NCBI GenBank assembly: GCA_022559845.1
Contig: CM040129.1
Span: forward strand, 1,426,001 to 1,490,000
Direction: 5' to 3'
Length of the DNA: 64,000 nt
DNA from: Amorphophallus konjac
Lineage: Eukaryota; Streptophyta; Magnoliopsida; Alismatales; Araceae
Position 1 is the stretch's first letter. Every line of letters begins with the position of its first letter. Shown piece after piece: positions 21,411 through 32,320 of this stretch. The notes beneath the pieces were generated by a model. The model saw only the letters and a program-made list of their open reading frames with translations, was not told the origin of the DNA and made no database searches. The translations under genes were made by a program, and so were the position numbers.

Positions 21411-23530
21411 TGCAATGGCCGAGGCCGAGGTCGGTGACGGAGATCCGGAGTTTCTTGGGGCTTGCGGGTTATTATCGTCGGTTTATCCAGGATTTTTCCC
21501 GCATTGCGACCCCGATGACTAGGCTCACGCGGAAGGATATACCTTTCGTTTGGTCCGAGGAGTGTGAGCAGAGCTTCAGGGAGCTGAAGAGATTGCTCAC
21601 CTCGGCTCCGGTGTTGGTTTTGCCTTCTGGATCGGGAGGTTTCGTGGTGTGTACAGATGCTTCCGGCGTTGGACTGGGTGCTGTTCTGATGCAGCATGGT
21701 AGAGTGGTGGCTTATGCATCTCGGCAGCTAAAGCCTCACGAGGAGAACTACCCTACCCATGACCTTGAGTTGGCGGCTGTGATCTTCGCGCTGAAGATCT
21801 GGAGGCATTATCTGTACGGTGAGAAGTTTGAGGTGTTCACTGACCATCAGAGCTTGAGGTACGTGTTCTCGCAGAAGGACCTGAACCTCAGGCAAAGGCG
21901 TTGGATGGAGTTCATGAAGGACTATGACTTCACCCTGTCTTATCAGCCAGGCAGGATGAATGTCGTCGCCGATGCCTTGAGTCGAAAGGTTGCGGTCAGT
22001 GCCTTGATGTTGAGGAGGTGGAGGCTCTGGGAACAAGTGCCCGAGGTATCTTTCAGGCTCAAGATTCCCCAGGAGCCAGGGTTGGCTGTGCTTGCGAGTC
22101 TGACTGTCACTCCTGCTATCCGTCGTCAGGTGACAGAGGCTCAACATGCGGACCCTGAGTTGCCCCGGATTTTGGCTATGGCTGACGTAGAGCTCGGCGA
22201 GGACGGTGCTGCGAGGTTTCGTGGCAGGTTGTACGTCCCAGCTGAGGAGCAGGTTCGTCGTGCGGTGTTACGCGAGGCTCATGGGAGCAGGTACACTGTA
22301 CACCCGGGTGCGACGAAGATGTATCGGAACTTGCGGAGGCAGTTCTGGTGGCCTGGCATGAAGAGAGATGTCGCAGAATTTGTGGCCAGGTGCCTGATCT
22401 GTCAGCAGGTGAAGGCGGAGCATCAGCGACCAGGCGGTACTCTCCAGCCCTTGGATGTTCCTGCTTGGAAGTGGGACCATGTGACCACGGATTTTGTGGT
22501 GGGGTTGCCAAGAACCCCGAGTGGGCAGGACAGTATTTGGTTGCTGGTGGATCGACTGACGAAGGTGACTCGGTTGCTACCGGTCAAGGTCAGCTGGAGC
22601 GTGCCTAAGTTGGCTCGTCTTTATGTGGAGCGGATCGTTCCGTTGCATGGGGTTCCCATTTCGATCGTGTCGGATCGGGATCCGCGCTTCACTTCTGGAT
22701 TCTGGAGGAGTTTCCAGCGAGCTCTTGGCACGGAGTTGGCATTTAGCTCGGCATATCATCCTCAGTCAGATGGTCAGTCTGAGAGGACCATTCAGACTTT
22801 GGAGGACATGCTGAGATCCTGCTGCCTGGAGTGGCAGGGGAGTTGGATACATCACCTACCGTTGGTGGAGTTTGCCTATAACAACAGCTATCATTCGAGC
22901 ATCGGCATGGCTCCTTATGAGGCATTGTACGGGCGTCCTTGTCGGACTCCACTCGATTGGTTTGAGGTGGGTGAGCGTGTTTTGACGGGACCGGAATTGG
23001 TGCAGCAATGTGTGGATGTTGTGCACCTGGTTCGTCAGAACATGTTGGCGGCCCAGAGTCGGCAGAAGAGCTATGCTGACCGTAGGAGGCAGCCCCTCGA
23101 GTTCGCCGTGGGCGATCATGTGTTCTTGAGAGTTTCTCCGATGAAGGGGGTGATGCGTTTTGGACGACGTGGGAAGCTGAGTCCCCGCTATATTGGTCCT
23201 TTCGCGATTGTGGAGCGCATCGGTGAGGTTGCTTACCGGTTGCAGTTACCTCCTGAGTTGGCGTCGGTGCATGACGTGTTCCACGTCTCGATGTTGCGGA
23301 AGTATATGCCCGATGACTCTCATGTGCTTGAGTTTTCCGTTTGGCCTGAGGTGACTCCAGATCTTTCTCTCCCAGAGTTTCCGATCCGCGTGGAGGATAG
23401 GCGAGAGCAGCGCCTGCGGAACAAGGTCATTCCCTTGGTAAAGGTCGTGTGGCAGCGACACTCTGGTGGTGAGGCTTCTTGGGAACGTGAGGACGAGATG
23501 CGTCAGCAGTTCCCGTATCTGTTTGAGTGA
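21383..23530 (+). pseudogene. pol: Tekay-1 RT end, RNase H and integrase with chromodomain-like tail
   Basis: 715 codons open. It continues the reverse transcriptase thumb ([14 protein letters not shown]), then RNase H ([38 protein letters not shown]). Integrase follows: an HHCC zinc site ([25 protein letters not shown]); a catalytic core with [22 protein letters not shown] and [16 protein letters not shown], so the D,D,E residues are intact; and a [16 protein letters not shown] tail. The end, [16 protein letters not shown], is the chromodomain-like motif thought to guide integration to heterochromatin. The stop is TGA 23528-23530. Confidence 0.92.
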
Positions 23531-23584
23531 GTCTTCCTCTTCTTTCCCCTCTGGTTGTTCTCAATTTCGAGGACGAAATTCCTT

Positions 23585-23596
23585 AAGGGGGGAGGG
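23585..23596 (+). other. Polypurine tract of Tekay-1
   Basis: AAGGGGGGAGGG one base before the 3' LTR, preceded by the family-typical TTTCGAGGACGAAATTC. It primes plus-strand DNA synthesis. Confidence 0.9.
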
Positions 23597-23597
23597 C

Positions 23598-26298
23598 TGT
23601 AATATCCCGGACCTTTTGGATCCTTCTTCGTGGGTCCCAGATCTGGTTTTCGGAGCGTTCGGCTCTATTGTGTCTGAAATTTTGTTTCGGACATCTTTCG
23701 TGTTCGGATCGGCGCGATCCGGAGTCGTTTCGGAGGCCCGGAGGCGTTCCGCGGCTTTTCCGTGCGTGATTTCCGATTTCCGGCGCGGGTTTCGACTTTT
23801 CTCTTCGGACGCTCGCTGCGGGTGAACCGGGCTGTTCACACGGGCACGAGTGGTACCGTCGCGATCGGTACGTTCCGAGGATCGTGGGGGTGTAATTTCC
23901 TAATTTTTGGAATTTTCTGGATTTTCCGGGTTTTTCTATAAAAACCCTCCCTATTTTCTCTCTCCCCCCCCACTTTCTTCTTCTTCTTCCTCTCTTCTTC
24001 TTCCTCCTTCCTCCTCCACCGTGTCTCCCTCCCTCTCCCTCTCTTCCTCCCGGTTGGCCACGGCGAGCTCCCCTCCGGCTGCAGACGGCGGCGGGGCGAC
24101 GGCGCGGTGACGTGGGCGGCGGCGAGGCGGTCGTGGGGGCGTGCGGCGAGCGTGGGAAGCTTAAGGAAGAACGAGGGTTTTCAAGCGTTCTTCGCGATTC
24201 GTGGACGATCCGGCGGAGCATTCGCTCCATTGAGGTAGGGTGACGTTCCCTAGCTCTTCGCCGTTCTTTTCCGTGGTTTGTAGGCCGCGGGGAGGCCGAG
24301 AGAGGCATGTTTGGGCATTTTTGGGGTTTTTCCATGTTTTGGGGGTGAGCCGCCCGATCTATGGTTTTAGCCCATGATTCTATGTTTTGGTGGCTTAGAT
24401 GCATGCTAGGGGTCCCCAGGGGTCTTCCCCCTTATTTTCCCCCTCTTCGGTGGAGGTACGGGGGCGTGGTTGGCGTTTTTGGGGTTTTCCCGCCGTAGCG
24501 TGCTCGGAGGCAAGCGACGGTCCTTCCAGTGACCGCCACTTGCATGTGACGCCCCTAGGCAGGAGCGTTACTTCTCCTGGGTGTTAGCTCTTGGAGTCAG
24601 GAGGCAGCGACGGCCCTACGACTGACCGCCGTTTGGAGAATGACGCGCCAGGGCAGGGCCGCCGCTTGTTTCGACCGTTGGTTTTTGACCGTTGGGGGTC
24701 AGGCCATGTAACGCACCAGGCTAGGCACGTTACATGCGTGTAACGCACAGGGGCAGGTGCGTCACTTCCTGTTGTTACCCCAGGTGGATGGGCCAAGCGA
24801 CGCACTGGGCCCAGCGCGTTACTTACTAGTGACGCGCTGGGGCAGGCGCGTCACTTCCCTTCCCACCCCGAGTGTAAGGGCCATGTGACGCGTTGGGCTA
24901 GGCGTGTTACATGTGAGTAACGCACTGAGCCCGACGCGTTGCTTGCAAGCGACGCGCCGGGGTAGGCGCGTTACTTTCCTTGTGGTTTTGGAGGGTGTGG
25001 GGCGCCGTGTGACGCCCTGGCCTAGGTGCGCCGCTTCCAAGCGACGCACTAGGGCAGGCGCGTCGCTTCCCCTATCCCCCCTGGCCGTGTGACGGTCTGC
25101 CTTAGACCGCCATTTTCAAGTGACGGCCCTAGAGTGGACCGCCATTTGGCTGTGACGGTCCAGGGTCGGACCGGCACTTCCTGGGTTGCCCCATGAGGGT
25201 GGCAACCTTACTTTTCTCCGACCGTGGTCTCCGTGTGACGGGACTAGTGCGTGGGGTGATTCCCACACGTTGTCGGGCTTGGGCGTTGTTTTCCGTGACT
25301 TGAGAGTCTACTCCTTTAGCGACCCTCCACTAGTCGTAGCCCACCAGTACGCGGTGCTGGTCTCACCTGGGAGTGGTGTACGGGCACCCACCTTTCGAGA
25401 CGGTTTGTGGACTGGTTACCGTAGGCCCCTAGTCGTAGCCAAAGTCCGGCTGCGGGGGAAAACCGGTCAGAGGGCCAGACCTAGGACGCGTGGTCTGTGT
25501 GTGCACACGTGGTTGGGGGCGGTTGGACCCACGTCGACGGGCGTGACCCCAGCTAGTCACTTGTTGTGAGTTACTTTTCGGTGTTTGCGCCTCGGGTAGG
25601 ACCTACCACGTCAGGCGGTTCACCTGCGGTGCGGTGTAAGACGTCAGGGGACGCTACCGGCTGTGCTTCTAGTGGGTGGTACTCCTGTCGAGTACGGAGT
25701 GTCAGACTGTCAGTCGTGTGTTTCCGACCTTCGGGTTTGTCGGTGACCGTTGAGCTTCGGTCTTCTCTTCGTAGCACGTGTGTCGGTTTGCGTGCCGTAG
25801 AGTCTTGCTTTGTAGAGTATAGGGCTTTTCTTTCCGAGGTACTCTCCCACCGCTAGAGTAGTGGTTTCTCGCTTTGCGAGGTAGGGTTCGAGTGATCCCT
25901 ACTGAGTCTTGTTCCGAGACTCATTCCCTGCGTGTTTTCACCGTGTTTCAGGTGAGACGCCACCTTCGGGGAGCGCGTCAGGAGCGCAGCGTGGTGCGGG
26001 TGCCCAGAGGTAGTGCCAGAGGTCTGAGCCGGGGGATGCCCCGTGTAGTTGTACTTTTCTTTCTTGTCACTGTACTAGTCGTGGACTGTTGTCGTGGTTA
26101 TTTTATTTTGTGGACCATGTAAATTGTTATCTTATTTCCTGCTTATTATCATAACTGTTTAATTTCTGCAATTACTTGTGATAACTATGTAGTTTCCACA
26201 CCATCCTTTTAACCCTTCCGAGTCTTCGGACTCGTGGGTGGCGGTGCGAGTCTCGGGTTATCGGGCCTTCCCGGTAATCGGATTCTCGGGTCGTTACA
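23598..26298 (+). repeat. Tekay-1 3' LTR
   Basis: Same ends as the 5' LTR. By eye I count about 26 substitutions and a few one-base indels in homopolymers relative to the 5' LTR. Only three of the substitutions are transversions. It carries the second copy of the TATA box and of the dyad array (about 24512-25165). Confidence 0.95.
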
Positions 26299-26303
26299 CA
26301 TAC
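26299..26303. other. Target-site duplication of Tekay-1, right copy (CATAC)
   Basis: Matches 15988-15992. Tat-1 coding sequence resumes at 26304. Confidence 0.95.
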
Positions 26304-26468
26304 ACACTGTGATACACCTCGGCCCTGACCAGCAATGGCGCATACTCCTTCAGAACATATTCTGTGAATTCCACCGCTCATACGCGGAAGAGATGGGCGT
26401 CTGTCACTTTCGTGTCTGTGAACCATCCAGCAGCCAACTGAAATTTGAACTGGACGGCCAAGCAGTTC
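26304..26468 (-). pseudogene. Antisense PMD-like gene of Tat-1: 165-bp piece between the two insertions
   Basis: This short remnant between Tekay-1 and Chr-2 encodes, on the minus strand, a segment with GWFTDTKVTDAHLFR and YAPLLVRAEVYHSVYAS. It matches the Tat-2 copy (GWFAELKATDAHAFR, YAPLLTRAGVYHSVYAS) and links the N-terminal piece to the PMD piece in frame. A TGA at 26378-26380 interrupts it. It proves that the two retrotransposons are separate insertions in one gene. Confidence 0.85.
26464..26468. other. Target-site duplication of Chr-2, left copy (AGTTC)
   Basis: AGTTC directly before TGATGTGACAC, repeated at 36196-36200 after CCCTCATCA. Confidence 0.93.
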
Positions 26469-28850
26469 TGATGTGACACAATATGCAGCAATAGAAATTT
26501 GATCCCTAGGACTTAATTCACAATCACAACCACAAGATTGGGAGCAACTTGAGAGTCGCCGTCACACCACTTGCACACGTTTCCCGGGGTGACTCGGTGA
26601 TGCCGAGTCGAGATTGTGGAGAAAGCTCCTGGCTGGCTAGAGGACCAGCACCGCTAAGGTTGTCCCTCCCGAGGAAATGAAGCCCACAAACAAGGGCGCC
26701 GGGTGCCTTGGGGGCACTAGGTCACTCGCTCACTATCATCCACGGTGACCACACAAGGGTTGGTGGCTCCGGGATCGGGCACTCTCTCACCGACCAGCAG
26801 ATAAGTTTCACAGATATGAAATGAACAGGAGTAAATGAACAAGGGTAGAGGCTCACCTGGCTGGTTTGAGGAAACCAACCCCGGTCGGAGACGAGGACGA
26901 GCGGGGAAGTGTGGGTCCCCGCACACTGCGCCGATGAAGCTTCAACCTGTTCAACTTAATACAACCACTACACCTCGCGCAGGAGGGTGACCTCGGGGAA
27001 GGGATGATCAAATACAATCAAACACTACCTCCACGCAGGGAGGGGCGGTAAGCCGGCCAGGCGGGGACGGGAGAATCGTCGGAGATCAGAAGAGGGAAGC
27101 CGAGGCTGTTTCCACGTGCAGGCTCTGATGGCTGACTGCCAGACGGTCCCGGGGCTGTAGATCACGTTCCAGAACTTTTCCGGAGGCGAGACCAGCGTGG
27201 GGATCTTCATATCTGGTACGCGGATGACCCAGAATTTTCACGATTTCTTCTGCTGCAGCTGCTGGTCCGGGTCGAGCTTCGAACAGGGTGGCAGATTCTG
27301 GCCGCAGGAACTACCTGATACGAACAACGACTTGCAGAAGCTACCCCGGTCGCTCCCGAGCTCTGAATCATTAGCCGCTGGAGTTTCTGGAACCGTGGTC
27401 GAGCCCTCTTCGCAGAAAAATTAACGGGGAAGACGTCTGATGTCGGTGAGGACGGGGAGGCTCAGAAGAGTGGGGGCAGGTCGCTGCAGACTGTGGGAGG
27501 CAGACCCGACCTGCCGAGGGAGAAAAACAAGAACTCTGGCCTCCGAACCCCGAGCGCAGTTCTACTTCTTGATCCTGATAGAGGACTTGAGGAAGGAGAA
27601 CTTTGTAGAAGAGCTCGTAGTCTGAATCCTTCGCCGTTTGTCGTGGTGCAGCTTCTAACCGGGTTCAGGTACTCTGCAGAGGGACTCCAGCGCAGTCAGG
27701 GGAGAATGGCTCTCCCGGACAGCCCCGAACTCGGAATGGGATGAGACCACCTCGCCTGCGAAGCCGACTGGTCGACCTTTCCAGCAATGTATGGTACGTC
27801 TTCAGAGGTCGCCGTATGACTCCGTGACAGCTTCTGCAAGACAGCCCTTTCTCTGCCACCTGCAGACTGATCAAAGGGGAAGAGAGGGGTGGAAGAACTT
27901 GGTTGGGGTAGGTGGGGGTTAGCAATGGAGGTGGAGAGGTGTGGATGGTGGGTGGGGTGGGATGCTTCTAGGGTGATGAGAGGGGTTGAGCAGGGGGGAG
28001 AGGAGAGATCCAAGAGGGAGGGGGGTGAGATGGCCGCAGCTGGTAGGTGGAGGGGAGGGGAGAGGGGTGCGGCCAAGGATGGGGGTGGGGGCGCAAATGG
28101 TCTAGGGGAGTGGGGATGTTGCCTTTGGATTTGGAGTGGTGGGTTAATGGTGGTCTAGGGAATGGGAAGGGGCTGCCTTGGGGATGTGGAGAGATGCTGG
28201 GGAAGTGGGGATTCCTCTTGGGAAGATGGAAGGTTGTATGGAGAAGGGGAAGGGTTGCTTGGGGAGTGGTGGGAGTAAATGGGGTATTAAGTGGCCTAGG
28301 GGAGGTGAAGGGGTGGAGGGTGAGGTGGCAGCTGAGGTGGCAGGGGGAGGGGAAGGTGAAGGGGCTAGTTCGCCCAAGGGAGGGGGAGAGAGAGAGAGTG
28401 GGGTTCGCCCCCTAGAGAGAGAGGTAGAGAGAGAGCTAGTGAGAGATAGAGAAGAGCACTTAAGTGGCAATTTCCAACAATACTTCATTAACCTTCAAAA
28501 GAGGGATTGGGGTCCTATTTATAGGAAACCCACTTTTACATATAAGACCCTGACTTTTAACATACTAACAGATAACCAAGGAAGGGGGGGTGCGCCCATG
28601 GACCTAGCTCAAAGAAATAGACCCAATAGCAAGCACCATAGCCTAATGAGACTCGAACTTAGGGAAATGACTGGATAACCTAGGTACAAGACTCAAATAA
28701 AAGGCAAATCACATGATTATGACTCAAGTAAAAAGGAGAAAACAACAAGTAAGCACTAAGGTCCAATCCAGAAGAAGGGCTGCTCCCTAGCTGCCTCCGG
28801 GAGGGAGAGAGGTGCCAAGCCAGAGGGAATCGTGAGTGATGCCCTCATCA
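26469..28850 (-). repeat. Chr-2 3' LTR (left copy)
   Basis: On the plus strand it reads TGATGTGACACAATATG at the left and ends GTGATGCCCTCATCA. The TATA box on the minus strand (CCTATAAATAGG) is at about 28511-28522. The region 27880-28440 is extremely G-rich on the plus strand, hence a C/T-rich transcript leader. Confidence 0.93.
28511..28522 (-). promoter_or_regulatory. TATA box in Chr-2 left LTR
   Basis: The minus strand reads CCTATAAATAGG about 330 bp inside the LTR start. The right LTR has the same box near 35843-35854. Confidence 0.7.
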
Positions 28851-29233
28851 ATTCTCCCGGGCTGCGAAGAGCTCGACTCTGTCGAGTAAAGGCCCTCCCT
28901 ACTGCGGTACTGCTCTAGAAGATCGGGGTCCAGCTGCTGGAGATCCTCCCGGCTCACCCAGGCATCGTCCGAGGGTGGTCGTCCCTTCCACCTGACTAGG
29001 TATCGCTCATACGCCTTGCTCCTTGTGTTGGTGACCTGTTCATCTAATATCCGCTCCACTTTATCACGCTGGTTTCTCAAGTTGGGTGGAGCTCTCTGAG
29101 GTGTGGGGGCGCTCTCAAGGGGTGGAGTAGGCTGGATCTCCTCACTGGGTGTCACCGTGGGGCCCTTGTAGGGTACCAGGTCAGCCACATTGAATGTGGG
29201 ACTTACTCCGTATTCTTCAGGGAGGTCCAACAC
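28787..29233 (-). pseudogene. pol: Chr-2 integrase C-terminus with chromodomain
   Basis: It continues the pol frame after an in-frame TGA at 29252-29254. DLPEEYGVSPTFNVADLVPY is the usual end of the integrase C-terminal domain. After a Pro-rich linker comes a complete chromodomain (VERILDEQVTN, YLVRWKGRPPSDDAWVSRED), with the aromatic residues of the methyl-lysine cage partly visible (Y, W). Chromodomains of this type bind methylated histone H3. The frame ends inside the 3' LTR at 28787. Confidence 0.88.
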
Positions 29234-29251
29234 ATAAGCATTGGTGCCAAG

Positions 29252-32107
29252 TCATCTCAGCACCTGGAAGGGGCCGGCTCCACGAGACCTCAACTTAGAG
29301 GTATTCCCAGGGAATAGCCTCTCAGTTCTCACCATCACAAAATCACCAACTTGGAATTCTTGGTGGCGGCGGTGGGAATCAGCTGACTTCTTGTAAATCT
29401 CATTGCTCTTGTGGATGTTTTTGCGAATATCTTCATGCAACTCTCTAAGGTGTTGTGCAAAAGACTCAGCAGTGATGGATACCCTAGCATGAGGGGGTAG
29501 GGGAATGAGATCTGTTGGCTTCCTGGGTTTGTAACCATGCACAGCTTCGAAAGGACTCATGCCTATGGACCTATTGGTGGAATTTTTGTATGCAAACTCG
29601 GCTTGAGGTAGAATGAGATCCCAATTTCTAGGGCGGTCCTCAACAAGGCACCGCAGGAGATTCCCTAGGCTCCGATTGACAACTTTGGTCTGGCCATCGG
29701 TTTGAGGGTGATAGGCCGTGGAAAATTTAAGTAGGGTCCCCATTAGATGCCAGAGGGTCTTCCAAAAGTAGCTGGTGAATTTGACTTCCCTATCTGAAAT
29801 GATGGTCTTGGGCAAGCCATGGAGGCGGACTACCTCATCAAAGAACAGACGGGCCACATGGGAGGCGTCAGAGGTTTTAGAACAGGGGATGAAGTGGGCC
29901 ATTTTTGAGAATCTATCCACTACAACAAAGATGGAGTCATGTTTCCTCTGGGTCCGAGGTAGTCCTAACACGAAGTCCATGCTCAGGTCCTGCCATGGCC
30001 GATCCGGGATAGGAAGAGGGGTGTATAGGCCCGTGTTCTGTTTAACTTGCTTAGCAGTCGCACATGTACGACATTGCCCCATAATTTTGGCCACATCCCT
30101 TTTGAGGCTGGGCCAATGGAACTGTCCTTCAACCAAGGCAATGGTTTTGTGAACCCCAAAGTGCCCAGCCAGGCCTCCAGCATGTAATTCCCAGACTAAT
30201 AAATCCCGCAGTGAAGTTCTAGGTATGTAGAGTCTATGCCCTTTGAAGATGAATCCGTCCTCTAGGATAAAACCCTGGTGTTCCTGGGGCGAATGGGTGA
30301 TTAGGATGGCATGGATATGTCCAAAATCGGGACAGTTTGGGTATTCTTCCTTAACCCGATCGAACCCTATTACTTCTACCTGAATGGTAGCTAGCAGGGA
30401 GATCCTCCTACTGAGTGCATCAGCAGCACGGTTTTCACTTCCGGCCTTATGTTTGATCACAAATGTGTAGGCCTGGATGTACTCGACCCATCGGGCATGC
30501 TGGGCATTCAGTTTCTGCTGGGAGTTGAGGTATTTTAGGGCCTCATGGTCGGATAATATGACAAATTCCTTGGGCAAGAGGTAGTGCCTCCAATGGCGGA
30601 GGGATTGCACCACCGCATAGAATTCCTTGTCATAGGTAGAGTATTTCAACCTGGCGTCACACAGCTTCTCACTAAAGTAGGCTACTGGGTGTCCTTCTTG
30701 GCTGAGGATTCCGCCGATTCCTACCCCAGAAGCATCACAAGTTACCTCAAAGACTTTGGAGAAGTCAGGGAGGCATAATACTGGGGCTTGGGTCATCTTC
30801 TCTTTGAGCTCCTGGAAGGCCCTAGAAGTCGACTTGGTCCACACAAAGGTCCCCTTTTTAAGGAAGTCGGTGATAGGGGCTGTAACTGTGCTGAACCCAC
30901 GGATGAATCTTCGGTAAAAGGTGGCCAAACCATGGAAACTTCTAACCTCATGGATGGTGCGGGGTTCCGGCCAGTCAAGGATAGCTCGGACCTTCTCGGG
31001 GTCCATGGACACTCCCTTAGTGGAAACCATATACCCAAGGAAAGTAATGGACTCAGTCAGGAAGTGGCATTTTCCTGGATTGGCATAGAGACTCTCTTTC
31101 CTAAGGACAGTGCAGACTTGCCTAAGGTGGTTGAAGTGGGCTTCCCTGGTCTTGCTATAGATAAGGATATCGTCGAAATAGACCACTAGGAAGTCTCCTA
31201 TGTAAGGTCTAAGGACCTCCGTCATGAGACGCATGAAGGTACTCGGGGCATTTGAAAGCCCGAAAGACATCACTAGCCATTCATAGAGCCCATCTTTGGT
31301 TTTAAAGGCAGTTTTCCATTCATCCCCTGGCCTTATCCTAACCTGATGGTAGCCACTTTTGAGATCTATTTTGGAAAAAATGGTGGCTCCGGCTAGCATG
31401 TCAAGCATATCGTCAAGTCTAGGTATGGGAAACCTATATTTGACTGTGATCTTGTTGATGGCCCTGCTGTCGACACACATTCGCCATGTCCCATCTTTCT
31501 TTGGTGTGAGGAGGGCTGGGACAGCACAAGGACTTTTGCTAAGACGGAGGAAACCTTTTCTAATGAGTTCCTCCACTTGTCTCCTCAATTCAGCATGCTC
31601 AGTGGGGTTGAGGCGATAGTGGGGAAGGTTTGGGAGGGTGGCCCCTGGGACAAGGTCAACAGCATGTTGGACATCCCTCATGGGTGGCAGTTGATCGGGG
31701 AGCTCTTCGGGGAACACATCCTTGAATTCTTCTAGGAGAGGGTGGATTTCCACGGGATGAGGGTTGGAGGGGGTGGGTTCCCCGAGGCATATGACTACAT
31801 CGTATACGGGTGTTCCGAGAGCTACCTCTTCCTCGAGTTCTTGTCTAGTGATGAGGTGTAGGCCCTTGGTGGGGCTCCCATGGGTGGACGGTTGACTTGT
31901 TGGTTGGGTTGGGGGTGATGAGACCCCTGGGCTTTGGGGTGGTGTAGGGAGAATTCCCTTGGAGGGTGGTTCCTTTCGGGGTGGGGAAGGGTTGAGGCGA
32001 ATGGTCTTCCCCTCGTGTTCAAAGGTGCATGTGTTCATTTTCCCATAGATGGTAGTATTAACATCATATATCCAAGGTCTCCCTAGTAGGATGCTTCCTA
32101 CATCCAT
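29252..32107 (-). pseudogene. pol: Chr-2 reverse transcriptase, RNase H and integrase core
   Basis: 951 codons open from [12 protein letters not shown] (protease end). Order: Pro-rich linker; [15 protein letters not shown]; reverse transcriptase with [33 protein letters not shown], catalytic [11 protein letters not shown]; RNase H with [15 protein letters not shown] and [10 protein letters not shown]; integrase with HHCC site ([21 protein letters not shown]), [10 protein letters not shown] and [10 protein letters not shown]. At the third catalytic site the sequence is [10 protein letters not shown]: Lys (codon at 29684-29686) stands where the family has the catalytic Glu. TGA at 29252 ends the frame before the chromodomain. 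Confidence 0.92.
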
Positions 32108-32128
32108 AGGGATGATGTCACACCATAT

Positions 32129-32320
32129 TTATCCTTGGTAGGATGAAAAGGTGATGGTGATAAGATAACATGTGTTGACGGGTAGGGAATGGTTGTTTAT
32201 CCATGATACACGATATGGTTTGGGGTGGGGTGTTGGGGTAAGCCCTAGGAGCTTGACGGTGTCTGGGGACACGGCGTTGACACAACTTCCGTTGTCTAGG
32301 ATGACCTTCCTAACATGCAT
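32129..32320 (-). pseudogene. pol: Chr-2 protease (first part)
   Basis: A 63-codon open piece with the protease active-site segment (ILDNGSCVNAVSPDTVKLL; here D-N-G instead of the usual D-S/T-G). It is separated from the rest of pol by TAA 32129-32131 in the same frame. On the other side it is out of frame with gag: CATG is repeated in tandem at the junction (near 32316-32323), which may be the four-base duplication that broke the frame. Confidence 0.8.

Larger units (their letters stand above)
15993..26298 (+). mobile_element. Tekay-1: Tekay/Del-type chromovirus, complete copy
   Basis: A 10.3-kb plus-strand LTR retrotransposon inserted in the antisense gene of Tat-1. It has two LTRs (2,698 and 2,701 bp) with about 26 substitutions by eye, a primer binding site, gag, protease, reverse transcriptase, RNase H, integrase and a polypurine tract. 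The integrase ends in a chromodomain-like tail ([16 protein letters not shown]) typical of the Tekay/Del clade. Two frame breaks split gag-pol. The intact target duplication and near-identical LTRs make it one of the youngest insertions here. Confidence 0.95.

Noticed and set aside
27197..28678. Gly/Glu-rich and Ser/Pro-rich frames in Chr-2 LTRs
   Set aside because: Due to the G-rich composition of the LTR; repeated identically in the other LTR (34740-35820) and without family likeness.
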